From the NCBI RefSeq assembly GCF_040564635.1, contig NZ_CP159837.1, positions 5,753,001 through 5,817,000 of the forward strand: a DNA stretch of 64,000 bases, read 5' to 3'. Within the stretch, counting starts at the first letter, position 1; every line of letters begins with the position of its first letter. Position numbers and translations under genes: made by a program. The notes under the pieces are model-generated. The model saw nothing but the letters and a program-made list of their open reading frames with translations. It ran no database searches and was not told where the DNA came from. Origin of the DNA: Planktothricoides raciborskii GIHE-MW2. GTDB taxonomy: Bacteria; Cyanobacteriota; Cyanobacteriia; Cyanobacteriales; Laspinemataceae. Below are positions 45,337 through 53,414 of this stretch, piece by piece.

Positions 45337-45807
45337 ATGAGACTGTGGTCAAATAAAAAAACTAAAAATGTTGAATTTACCGATGAGGCAGCAGACGAAA
45401 CCTTATTAGCGGCTGTAGAAAATGAGTTAGTCAAACAACCCAATAAGACTTTCAGTGACTTGTGCAAAGAAGCACTCTGGCAGTTATTATATGTGCCGGA
45501 ATCAGTTAGACCCGACTCCAATAAATTGAGTCAGTTGGAATCACAAATTACTCAACTTCAGGGTCAACTGGCTTCTCTGGAACAACGGATAGCCGCCAGA
45601 GAAGTCAGCCGAATCGATGCCTTAGAAAGTCATCTACAGCAACTCAGTCTTCAGGTTGGGCAGTTGGCCACAGCGATCGATAGTGGAGGCTTTACTGTTT
45701 CTGCCTCAAAGGTAATCCCGATTTCAGAAAAACCTGAGCCGTTGCCTCCACCCCAGGAGGTCGATCCTTTACTCAGTCGTCTGGGTGCGCTGTTAGATGA
45801 TTTCTAA
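45337..45807 (+). CDS. Small coiled-coil partner of the actin-like protein (ParR-like candidate)
   Basis: A 156-residue protein. Residues about 18-52 (AADETLLAAVENELVKQPNKTFSDLC and KEALWQLL) look like the two helices of a ribbon-helix-helix DNA-binding domain. Residues about 64-110 are a clear heptad coil (LSQLESQITQLQGQLASLEQRI). A Pro-rich linker leads to a C-terminal LLSRLGALLDDF, which could be a filament-binding tail as in ParR. Position directly after the actin homologue (5 bp) supports a working pair. I infer the ParR role from layout; sequence likeness is too short to prove it. Confidence 0.7.
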   Translation: MRLWSNKKTKNVEFTDEAADETLLAAVENELVKQPNKTFSDLCKEALWQLLYVPESVRPDSNKLSQLESQITQLQGQLASLEQRIAAREVSRIDALESHLQQLSLQVGQLATAIDSGGFTVSASKVIPISEKPEPLPPPQEVDPLLSRLGALLDDF

Positions 45808-45882
45808 CCTTGCCTGGAGTTTTTAGTCATGGCTCTAAACGGTAAATTCTTAGGATATTTTCAGTCTTGGGGATTAGATTTT

Positions 45883-45928
45883 AAGTCAAAATCATCTGTC
45901 GAAATCGGCAAATGATTTTGACTTTTTT
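45883..45928 (+). terminator. Intrinsic terminator of the actin-like operon
   Basis: A perfect 13-bp stem (AAGTCAAAATCAT 45883-45895 with ATGATTTTGACTT 45912-45924) closes a 16-base loop and is followed by further T residues, 75 bp after the stop codon. Confidence 0.88.
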
Positions 45929-45983
45929 TATGACTTTTTTTAGGAAATCTGAAATGATTAGACAAGAGTGCAAAATACCTGTT

Positions 45984-46025
45984 TAGATCCCCCCCAACCC
46001 CCCTTTTTAATTAAGGGGGGCTTTT
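45984..46025. repeat. GATCCCCCCAACCCCCC dispersed hairpin between convergent genes
   Basis: CCCCCCTT ... AAGGGGGG forms a stem followed by CTTTT, between two convergent genes. It matches the element at 12-46 in reverse orientation. Confidence 0.75.
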
Positions 46026-46050
46026 GAGCTTGAGAAAGCATTCTTGTCTA

Positions 46051-49000
46051 TTATGTAGGCATAAATTTGGTGTTAAGTTGCGCTACGGATAATTTAACCC
46101 GACTAAAAGTTGCGTCAATTTCCATGACTAAATTTTTGGCTTTTGCTAAGTTGTTTTCTTGAGAGATCATTTCTAATTCTTTGGCGATCGCTTCCAGGGT
46201 ACAGACTCTAACATTGCCACTGGCACCTTTGAGTTGATGAGCATAAAATTTAACTTGAATGAAATCTTGCTGATCAATGGCTTTTTTCAGCAATTCAATA
46301 TTATTCGACGCATCCAGGACAAACGCTTGCAATAGTTCATGGGCGAACTCGCGATCGCCCTGACAAGTATTTTCCAAAAGTTCGGCAAAATTGATCGGAT
46401 TTTCGGCAACGGATTCAGGAGTGACACCATCGGGAGCATGAGATGGCAGCGGTAAATCTTCTAATAAATCTTCTAACGGTTCATTGACTAAATTTGGCGT
46501 CGGCAATGCAATAGCTGGGGGCTGATTATGTTTCCCAAAGACAGAACACCAGTAATCTAATATCGCGTTTAAATCGGGAATTTTTACGGGTTTAGTTAAA
46601 TAATCATCCATGCCAGCCTTCATACATTTTTCCCGATCGCCCTTCATCGCATTAGCAGTCAATGCAATCACCACCGTATGGCGATCGCTCCCTTCTCGAC
46701 GGCGAATTTCTTCAGTAGCTTGATAACCGTCCAGAACGGGCATTTGACAATCCATAAAAATTAAATCATAATCAGTCTGCGCCAGTCTTTCTAAAACTTC
46801 CTGGCCATTCACCACCGCATCCGCCTCATATCCTAACAACCTTAATTGATGTAAAGCGACTTTCCGGTTCGTATTATTATCTTCCGCAATTAAAATTTTT
46901 AATTCTCCGGTATTCTTCCCTTCCCCATTGCTGGAATCAACGACCAACTCAGAAACCCCACTTCTTGGAGAAACCGGGTTTTTTTCAGCATCGGCATCAA
47001 CCGGCTTTGTCAGCGGTTGACTGCCAATTGTTTTTGCTTCGGAGTCTAAACAGGGTTCTAAACAGGGTTCTAAACAAAGGGCATCCGCTAACGTAGCCTC
47101 TTCAGCCTGTTCCTGTAAAGCCAGCAAACATTCTAACAAATCAGAATCTTTCACGGGCTTAATCAACAATCCAGCAAAACCAAAAGACTTTAAGTCCTCT
47201 AATTCTGTTAGAGGATCGGCGGTCAGAGCAATCAGTTGAGTCTTCGCCCAAGCGGGATTAATTCTAATAATTTCCGCTAAAGTTTTTCCTTCTAAAAATG
47301 AATGAGGATTCTTGACATTGTTGGAGAATTCGTCGATATCACAAGCTAAAGTTAGGTCAAGGATCGAGAAATCATAAGCGCGATCGCTTAAAGCCTCTTG
47401 TAAAGCTTTCAGGGCTGCCACACTGTCTTCAACTTCCATCACAGTCATGCCCCAAGATAAAGCCAACTCACGCAACAGTTTTCGAGTTGTCAAATCCACA
47501 GAAACAATTAACAAGCGATCGCCTTTCAACAGGTTAACTTGACCAGTGGGAAAGGGAATCATCAACCAAAAAGTTGAACCCACTCCCTCTTTGCTTTCTA
47601 CATTAATTTCCCCGCCCATCAAATCTATCAGTTGTTTACAAATGGCTAACCCTAAACCAGTCCCCCCGTAATTTCGAGTTGTCGAAGCATCCACCTGGGA
47701 AAAAGATCGGAAAAGCTTATGAATATCCTTCTCAGGAATGCCGATGCCGGTATCCGTCACCTTAAACAGAACTTTCACCGGATTTAACAGAGGAGACAGA
47801 GAATGATCCTCAACGACTTCTACAGAAAGCCTCACTTCACCAGAGTCAGTAAATTTAATCGCATTGCCCATTAAATTCAGCAAAATTTGCCGCAGCCGAC
47901 CGGGGTCGCCTAATAATATCTCTGGGACATTAGGCGCGATCTCTTTAATCACTGGTAGTCCCTTCTTATTCGCTTGGGTGGAAAGTAATTTCACCACATC
48001 ATTGACACAACTTCTGACACTGAATTCCAAAATTTCTAGAGGCATTTCCCCGGCTTCAAGTTTGGAGAAATCCAGAATATCATTCAGAATAATTAATAAG
48101 TTTTCGGCACTGGCATGAATGGTTTGGACAAAATCCTGTTGTTCTGGGGATAATTCCATTCTTCCCAACACATCAGCCATACCCAAAATGCCATTCATCG
48201 GAGTTCTAATTTCGTGACTCATATTCGCGAGAAATTGACTCTTGGCCAAACTAGCAGATTCAGCCATTACTTTCGCTTCTTGAAGTTCTTTCTCTGACTT
48301 CTTGCGTTCGCTGATATCGATATTCGTGCCCACCATTCGCAGCGGTTGACCATCTTCGTCTCGTTCAACCACCTTAGCTCGTCCGAGAATCCAACACCAA
48401 TCCCCGGTTTTTTTCCGCAACCGATGCTCTACTTCATAGATCGGCGTCTTACCGTCCAAATGCCTTTGCAGTTCTTCGCTAACTCGGTCTTGATCCTCTG
48501 GGTTAACCAATGGCGCCCAAGCGGAGATATCTTCAGGTAAATCTCCCGGTTGATATCCCAGCATTTCTAACCAACGAGGACTGAAATAACATTCTCCCGT
48601 AGCGACATTCCAGTCCCACAGACCATCTTCGGTACTATCTAAAGCCAGTCTTAAGCGTTCTTGACTAATCCGCAATTCTTGTTGCGCCCGGGCGCGATCG
48701 CTAATGTCATGGTAAACACTAATACTACCGATAATAGCATCAGTCTGTTCATCTTTAAGGGGAACCAAAATCGTTTCACAAATCACTTCCTGCCCTTGTT
48801 TATTATACAAGTGCATTTCAACCTGATATTTTTGGGGATATTCTTGGGGATATTCTTGGGGATATTCTTGGGGGTATTCTTGGGCTGAGTCTTGGCAAGA
48901 AATTGCTAATCCGAAATTTTCCAGAGTTTTGCCGAACACTTCTGCCTTACTATAACCAAACATTTTGCTGGCAGCAGGGTTCCAATCGGTAATTTGGCCT

Positions 49001-50814
49001 TTGAGATTAGAGATCGCAATTCCATCCTGAATACTCTCGAATGTCAGGGCTTGTCGTCGGAGAATCATTTCCGCTTTTTTCCGCTGGGCAATCTCCACCG
49101 CTAATTCTTGATTAATCTTAGAAAGTTCTTGGGTTCGCTCTTCAACTCGTTGTTCTAGGGTATCTTTGGCGCTTTGAATTTCATAGAATTTTCGCTCTAG
49201 GGTGGCCCCCATTTCCTGAAAGTTTTGTAATAAAGAATAAATTTCAGTCACCAAAGAAGTAGGCCAGTGAATTGTTTCTTGTTCCAGAAGCTTATCCGGC
49301 AAATTAGTTGTGACTAGAGCCAAGCGAAGCAGGGGAGATACTAAGTTGCGACTGAGAATGGTTGCCAATACCACCGATAGTAAGGCGATCGCCATCATCA
49401 AACTTAAGTTTTTAATATATAAAATTTGTAAATTATTAATGTATAATTCCGCCGGTTTTCCTACATAAATTTTCCAAGGAATCTCTGGATCGATCTCAAT
49501 AGCTTTCACATATACAGAGTTTTTCCACCGGGTCATGGGATTTTTGGTACTTCTGGGTAGCCAATGAAAAGTAATATAATTATTTGCTTGATGCATTTGA
49601 CGAAGTTCTTGGCTGGGGTAAGCGGGAAAATCTTTCAAAACTTCAGCCTGACTCAAGCTACTACTGATGACCCGGTTTTTTCTATCCACCAGAGTCACTT
49701 CTATGTTCATTTCTTCGACTTTGGGATGAATTAATTGGTCGATTTCCTGGATAGAAAGGGCTGCATAAACCAAGCCAGCAAACTGATTTGCTTTGATAAT
49801 CGGCACCGCGAGCCCCACATGAGGCGTTGGGGAAGTCGAATCAACATGAATCTCACTCAAAGCGGGTTGCAGATTAAGTTTTACTTGCTCAAAAATTGGC
49901 TCATTAGCAAGATTAAATCCGGTTTCTTGAGGAAACCGGGTTTCTATCTGAGGTGCCGATGCCAGAATCTGGCCAGAAGCATCGGTAATATATATTTCCA
50001 AGAATCCTGGAAATGCGTCTTTCATCTGTTTGGCACTATCTTGTAATTTTTCCAATGCTTCAAATTCTGATTGACCGACAATTTTTGCCAGTTGATTTAC
50101 GGCATACTTATGTTGCTGATACCAAAAACTTACCTCCGATACTAACGCCGTCGATGATGTTTTTAGTTCTCTACTAATATCAAATTCAATTTCTTTAAAT
50201 ACTTGATTGGCATAAACAACGGTCAGTAATAAACATGGTAAAAACACCAAAGCAACGAATAAAATTAACAATGTTTCTTCAAGAAAAATTGTCTTTTTTT
50301 CTTTCTTATTACCCAGCAATTTTTTTATTGGTAAATAGTTGATAATTAAACTGGCAATAACCGCATTAAAAATCCCATTAGCAGACTGTTTCAGCACGAC
50401 GAGTCCCGCTTGAATTGGAGCCATTTCTAATGGGCCAGAATAAAATATCCATACCAAGGGCATCCCGATCGCAAACCAATAAATTGCATCGAGAATCAGC
50501 AAGTTTTTGCTTCGGCGATTTAATGAAATGCCAAGAAACGCGGCTTCACCCACCAAAATCATGGCGGCGTAGGGATGATTCCAAAGGATGTAAGTATAAC
50601 TGCCTGCGACGATTGAGGCGATCGTTCCCCAGGTCATGCCATAGAGAGAAACCACTAGGAGAACCGCAATGCTGCCAAAGATAAAATCGACCCCAAAAAA
50701 AAGAGACAAGCTTAAAGCATTGCCAACATACCCCGCGATCGTCAGAATGCCTAAACAGATATACAAACGATGTTTAACAATAAAATCAAGACAGTTTTTT
50801 ATCGTTTTATACAT
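46051..50814 (-). CDS. Membrane hybrid histidine kinase with MASE-like, Cache, PAS, REC and HPt domains
   Basis: A 1587-residue multi-step phosphorelay protein. In order: a MASE1-like membrane region of six or more helices (1-200); a double-Cache-like sensor between membrane helices (about 215-460); HAMP-like linker; coil; PAS 1 (about 595-720, with a tandem YPQE repeat); PAS 2 with PAC (about 725-850); HisKA with [12 protein letters not shown] near 866; HATPase with DTGIG and GTGLGLAI; a degenerate receiver (acidic pair lost, DLTL Asp kept); a full receiver ([13 protein letters not shown], Asp near 1354); and HPt with the His in [11 protein letters not shown] near 1525. It thus holds all relay steps; the final response regulator is not nearby. 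Dispersed palindromes interrupt it at about 46970 and 49920. Confidence 0.92.
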   Translation of the reverse strand: MYKTIKNCLDFIVKHRLYICLGILTIAGYVGNALSLSLFFGVDFIFGSIAVLLVVSLYGMTWGTIASIVAGSYTYILWNHPYAAMILVGEAAFLGISLNRRSKNLLILDAIYWFAIGMPLVWIFYSGPLEMAPIQAGLVVLKQSANGIFNAVIASLIINYLPIKKLLGNKKEKKTIFLEETLLILFVALVFLPCLLLTVVYANQVFKEIEFDISRELKTSSTALVSEVSFWYQQHKYAVNQLAKIVGQSEFEALEKLQDSAKQMKDAFPGFLEIYITDASGQILASAPQIETRFPQETGFNLANEPIFEQVKLNLQPALSEIHVDSTSPTPHVGLAVPIIKANQFAGLVYAALSIQEIDQLIHPKVEEMNIEVTLVDRKNRVISSSLSQAEVLKDFPAYPSQELRQMHQANNYITFHWLPRSTKNPMTRWKNSVYVKAIEIDPEIPWKIYVGKPAELYINNLQILYIKNLSLMMAIALLSVVLATILSRNLVSPLLRLALVTTNLPDKLLEQETIHWPTSLVTEIYSLLQNFQEMGATLERKFYEIQSAKDTLEQRVEERTQELSKINQELAVEIAQRKKAEMILRRQALTFESIQDGIAISNLKGQITDWNPAASKMFGYSKAEVFGKTLENFGLAISCQDSAQEYPQEYPQEYPQEYPQKYQVEMHLYNKQGQEVICETILVPLKDEQTDAIIGSISVYHDISDRARAQQELRISQERLRLALDSTEDGLWDWNVATGECYFSPRWLEMLGYQPGDLPEDISAWAPLVNPEDQDRVSEELQRHLDGKTPIYEVEHRLRKKTGDWCWILGRAKVVERDEDGQPLRMVGTNIDISERKKSEKELQEAKVMAESASLAKSQFLANMSHEIRTPMNGILGMADVLGRMELSPEQQDFVQTIHASAENLLIILNDILDFSKLEAGEMPLEILEFSVRSCVNDVVKLLSTQANKKGLPVIKEIAPNVPEILLGDPGRLRQILLNLMGNAIKFTDSGEVRLSVEVVEDHSLSPLLNPVKVLFKVTDTGIGIPEKDIHKLFRSFSQVDASTTRNYGGTGLGLAICKQLIDLMGGEINVESKEGVGSTFWLMIPFPTGQVNLLKGDRLLIVSVDLTTRKLLRELALSWGMTVMEVEDSVAALKALQEALSDRAYDFSILDLTLACDIDEFSNNVKNPHSFLEGKTLAEIIRINPAWAKTQLIALTADPLTELEDLKSFGFAGLLIKPVKDSDLLECLLALQEQAEEATLADALCLEPCLEPCLDSEAKTIGSQPLTKPVDADAEKNPVSPRSGVSELVVDSSNGEGKNTGELKILIAEDNNTNRKVALHQLRLLGYEADAVVNGQEVLERLAQTDYDLIFMDCQMPVLDGYQATEEIRRREGSDRHTVVIALTANAMKGDREKCMKAGMDDYLTKPVKIPDLNAILDYWCSVFGKHNQPPAIALPTPNLVNEPLEDLLEDLPLPSHAPDGVTPESVAENPINFAELLENTCQGDREFAHELLQAFVLDASNNIELLKKAIDQQDFIQVKFYAHQLKGASGNVRVCTLEAIAKELEMISQENNLAKAKNLVMEIDATFSRVKLSVAQLNTKFMPT
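48829..48882. repeat. 12-bp tandem repeat coding for YPQE units in a PAS domain
   Basis: About four and a half copies of TATTCTTGGGGA give EYPQ repeated on the minus strand. Period 12 keeps the frame. Located in the loop just before the PAC motif of PAS 1. Confidence 0.92.
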
Positions 50815-50871
50815 TTTGATTCGACCGTCATTTTTTCAAGAAATTATCTAAATTATAACCTCTGGTAGCAT

Positions 50872-50940
50872 CAGAAGAAACCGGGTTTATCTCAAAAACC
50901 CGGTTTCTGGGAGTTTCGCCGGAGTTACCCGGTTTCTTTT
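50872..50940. repeat. Cluster of AGAAACCGGGTTTCT-type palindromes
   Basis: Three copies (AGAAACCGGGTTTAT, AAAAACCCGGTTTCTGG, TTACCCGGTTTCTTT) between the small membrane protein gene and the hybrid kinase start; the 50955-50815 gap is otherwise plain AT-rich DNA. Confidence 0.85.
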
Positions 50941-50955
50941 CTGCCCAGCCTAAAA

Positions 50956-51258
50956 CTACTTTCCCTTTCGCAGCAAACCCCTTCTCTGCCGCCACTCATG
51001 GAGAGATTTACTCTGTTGCCTCAGTGTCTTCCTTTTCTCCTCTGGTAGAACCTGTTCCGGTTCCTCCGTAATTCGCCACCAGCAAGCAATGCAACCGGCA
51101 CAGACTCCCGCGATCGCACCTAAAAACAAACTCAAAAGCGGATGATATCCTAGCCAAACAAAGGCAACAAAGAAGAATCCGCCTGTTTTAATTCCCGCAT
51201 CAATACCAGCTTCTTGAGGAGAAACTTGTGACCCTCGATCACCATTATCCATGTTCAT
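50956..51258 (-). CDS. Small membrane protein of unknown function
   Basis: A 100-residue protein with two adjoining hydrophobic segments (about 25-42 and 44-62, GGFFFVAFVWLGY and SLFLGAIAGVCAGCIACWW) and a basic C-terminal tail (KRKTLRQQSKSLHEWRQRRG). The start has several Met nearby (1, 3); the ATG at 51258 is used for lack of a better sign. I do not recognise the family. It follows the outer-membrane-protein fragment on the same strand. Confidence 0.65.
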   Translation of the reverse strand: MNMDNGDRGSQVSPQEAGIDAGIKTGGFFFVAFVWLGYHPLLSLFLGAIAGVCAGCIACWWRITEEPEQVLPEEKRKTLRQQSKSLHEWRQRRGLLRKGK

Positions 51259-51665
51259 TCACCTAGAAACCCAGTTTCTTCGAGTAACCGGGCTTCTTTC
51301 TTCAAAGAAACCCGGTTTCTGACTTCCAAAACCAGCCCAAACTTGATTCGTTTTCATGGTTAAGCTGAAGTAAAAACCATCCGCAGACCGATCGCTATTA
51401 AAATCGCGATCGCTCACTTCCCCAAACACATAACCGACGGACACTCGTAAATCGGGAGTCACATAAAAGCCCAACTCTCCCACCCAGCCGAACTCATTAT
51501 AATCCGCCTCTGGTTGGCGAATCCATCGCCCTTCCGCTGAAATATCCCAGCGATAAGCAAAGCGATAAGTAGCCCGGTACTTTGCCCGGTACTTTGCCCG
51601 GTACTTTGCCCGGTACTTTGCCCGGTACTTTGCCCGGTAGTTTGCCCGGTACTTTGCCAGCTACG
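51259..51665 (-). pseudogene. C-terminal fragment of an outer-membrane beta-barrel-like protein
   Basis: The open frame reads FAYRWDISAEGRWIRQPEAD, then GELGFYVTPDLRVSVGYVFG and DRSADGFYFSLTMKTNQVWAGFG: alternating polar/aromatic strands typical of the end of large cyanobacterial outer-membrane proteins. There is no start codon. Upstream the frame runs into a 12-bp repeat (AKYR units) and then a stop directly behind comF, so everything before the last barrel strands is missing. The 3' end after AGFGSQK is overwritten by GAAACCGGGTTTCT-type palindromes (51262-51330), extending the tail. Seen as a remnant pushed up against comF. Confidence 0.72.
51573..51657. repeat. 12-bp tandem repeat CCCGGTACTTTG
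   Basis: Seven copies, one with TAGTTTG. Read on the minus strand they extend the LAKYR of the barrel fragment into repeated AKYR. They begin 18 bp after the comF stop. Confidence 0.93.
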
Positions 51666-51674
51666 ATGTTGTGA

Positions 51675-52364
51675 TTATTTTTTGGTGGTAGCGATCGCAA
51701 CCATGCCATAAACGGGAATTTTATTTTGTTGGAGCACTCTTTGGGCTTCGCGACAGGTAGTGCCTGTGGTGTAAATGTCATCCAATAATAAGACCGGATT
51801 TTGAGGCGGGCGATCGCGAAAAGCCGCACCTAGCCCCATGGCTTGGTTGATTTCTTGCATTCGCTGTTCGAGCGATAAACCGTATAGGGCTTTGGTGGGG
51901 CGACTTCGGGTTAACCCTTGGGTTTGGCAGGGATAGCCGGTGATATCACAAAAGCTTTTAGCTAAGAGTTCCGCTTGGTTAAAGCCGCGTTCTTTTAAGC
52001 GTTGAGGGTCGGAGGGAATGGGTACGACGGTGAATTTTTTCCCATAGGATAGGGGGGATTTTAACCAGGCTTGTCCCAGCCATTTGCCCAGGGGTTTACT
52101 GAGTTCGGGACAGTTTTGCTCCTGAGATAATTTCATTTGGGCGATCGCTCGTTTCACCGTTCCCTGGTAAGCGCCCCAGACAAAGAGGGATGGCACTTCT
52201 TGCCGCCAAAAGCGATCGGGTTGGGCGAATTGATATTGCTGTAATTGGCGCTGGCAATATGCACAAATAATCTCTCTGGCGGGGCGATCGCACAGAACAC
52301 AGTTGGGTTGAAACCATAAGTCTAAAATCGGTTTAAGCAGTCGATTCCAATTAGCCACAGCCAC
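51675..52364 (-). CDS. comF: ComF family phosphoribosyltransferase-like protein
   Basis: A 229-residue ComF protein, linked to DNA uptake in competent bacteria, with an N-terminal zinc-binding motif (CVLCDRP ... ICAYC) and a PRTase domain with the PRPP loop VLLLDDIYTTGTTCREA near residue 195 and GFNQAELLAK. Length normal. In natural transformation ComF is needed for single-strand DNA handling; other com genes are not in this window. The start at 52364 precedes a normal N-terminus; no strong ribosome site is visible. Confidence 0.92.
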   Translation of the reverse strand: MAVANWNRLLKPILDLWFQPNCVLCDRPAREIICAYCQRQLQQYQFAQPDRFWRQEVPSLFVWGAYQGTVKRAIAQMKLSQEQNCPELSKPLGKWLGQAWLKSPLSYGKKFTVVPIPSDPQRLKERGFNQAELLAKSFCDITGYPCQTQGLTRSRPTKALYGLSLEQRMQEINQAMGLGAAFRDRPPQNPVLLLDDIYTTGTTCREAQRVLQQNKIPVYGMVAIATTKK

Positions 52365-53414
52365 TTATTTTCCCGGAAAATTATCTTTTTAATTTTTAAT
52401 TTGTGAATATTCAGAAATAAAATAACACATATTTTTTATAAAAAAAACTCATTTTTGCTTGATTGGATGTATTAAAAAATAATACATCTATTTTTTATTC
52501 ATTTAAAAACATTATCTCTAATTTAACCTGCCTCGATCAATCATTTATTTTTGATGATCATCGTTAAAAATATAAGTTAATCTTATCTATTATTACCCAG
52601 TAATTGACTATGCCAAAAGATAATTTCTTGGTTTACTTTTTTATAAATCAAGGTTGTCACCCCCCTATTTCGGATGGGTAATCCGAGAAAACCTAGGACA
52701 AGGCAGGGTTTCCCAGGGGGAACGCCCAGGCGGAGTGACAAATTTTGTTTACACTTTCAACTATCATACCATATCCACTTAAGTAATCTGTAAAATTACG
52801 GAAGATTTTTGGGAAATTTTTTGTAAATTTTTTGTTTTTGCGATATTTACACCTAAGTATTTTTGGCCTGATAATCCGATCATAAAGACAAGTAGATCGC
52901 TAGGGATTTAGCTAAGTAGTTTCTTGAACTAAAATGAGAGGTGGCAGCACCCTACGGATATTTCCAGGTTTCTAGACTCCGAGTTTTATCGGCTCATATG
53001 TGAGAAATCATCGAGGAGAAGGCAAACGGCTTGCAGTTCGCCAGAGCAAAAACTAGAAGGCAAACGGCTTACACAAAAAACTGATCGATAAAATACAAGG
53101 AGCCTACTAGATAAAAATACTGAGAAAAATTTGCTATATTCAAATTTGTCACTCTTGTTTAAAAAATCTAGGACAAATAAATTGCCACCCTTCCCAGGAG
53201 GGTTTTTTGTTGGTTGTTGTTGGGTAGGGATTCTTTGGGTAGGGATTCTTTGGGTAGGGATTCTTTGGGTAGGGATTCTTTGGTTGTTAATTCTCAATTA
53301 ATAACCAGTTACCAATAAATTATAAACAATAACATAAAAATAATTTACGGCGGGGCTAAATCTGCCCTATTTTCTGCTCTATTTAAAGAGTAGGATGAGT
53401 GATAGAAAAAATAA
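52365..53414. other. 1-kb intergenic region with a possible structured RNA and a tandem repeat
   Basis: AT-rich to 52650. A fold-prone segment lies at 52656-52739 (separate entry). A short CAAACGGCTT repeat pair lies at 53024-53066, next to GCCAGAGC and CTAGAAGG words. Four copies of GGGTAGGGATTCTTTG lie at 53222-53282. No gene is convincing; the frame 52986-53297 is repeat-derived. The promoter of the PEP-synthase-like gene at 53415 probably lies after 53290. Confidence 0.6.
52656..52739. ncRNA. Possible structured RNA or orphan hairpin element
   Basis: Outer arms GTCAC (52656-52660) and GTGAC (52735-52739) close an 84-nt segment. Inside are a perfect 6-bp hairpin TCGGAT/ATCCGA (52670-52686), the palindrome CCTAGG, and a GC-rich GGGTTTCCCAGGGGG part. 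It is much richer in GC than its flanks. I match it to no known riboswitch or sRNA and cannot tell the strand; it could also be a small mobile hairpin. Confidence 0.3.

Noticed and set aside
51497-51829. Minus-strand frame with GKVPGK repeats overlapping comF
   Set aside because: Out-of-frame reading of comF joined to the 12-bp array.
52656-52739. Known riboswitch upstream of the PEP-synthase-like gene
   Set aside because: It lies about 680 bp before the start codon and matches no known riboswitch core I could recall.
52986-53297. Minus-strand frame with repeated QRIPT units
   Set aside because: Made of the GGGTAGGGATTCTTTG array; not a gene.
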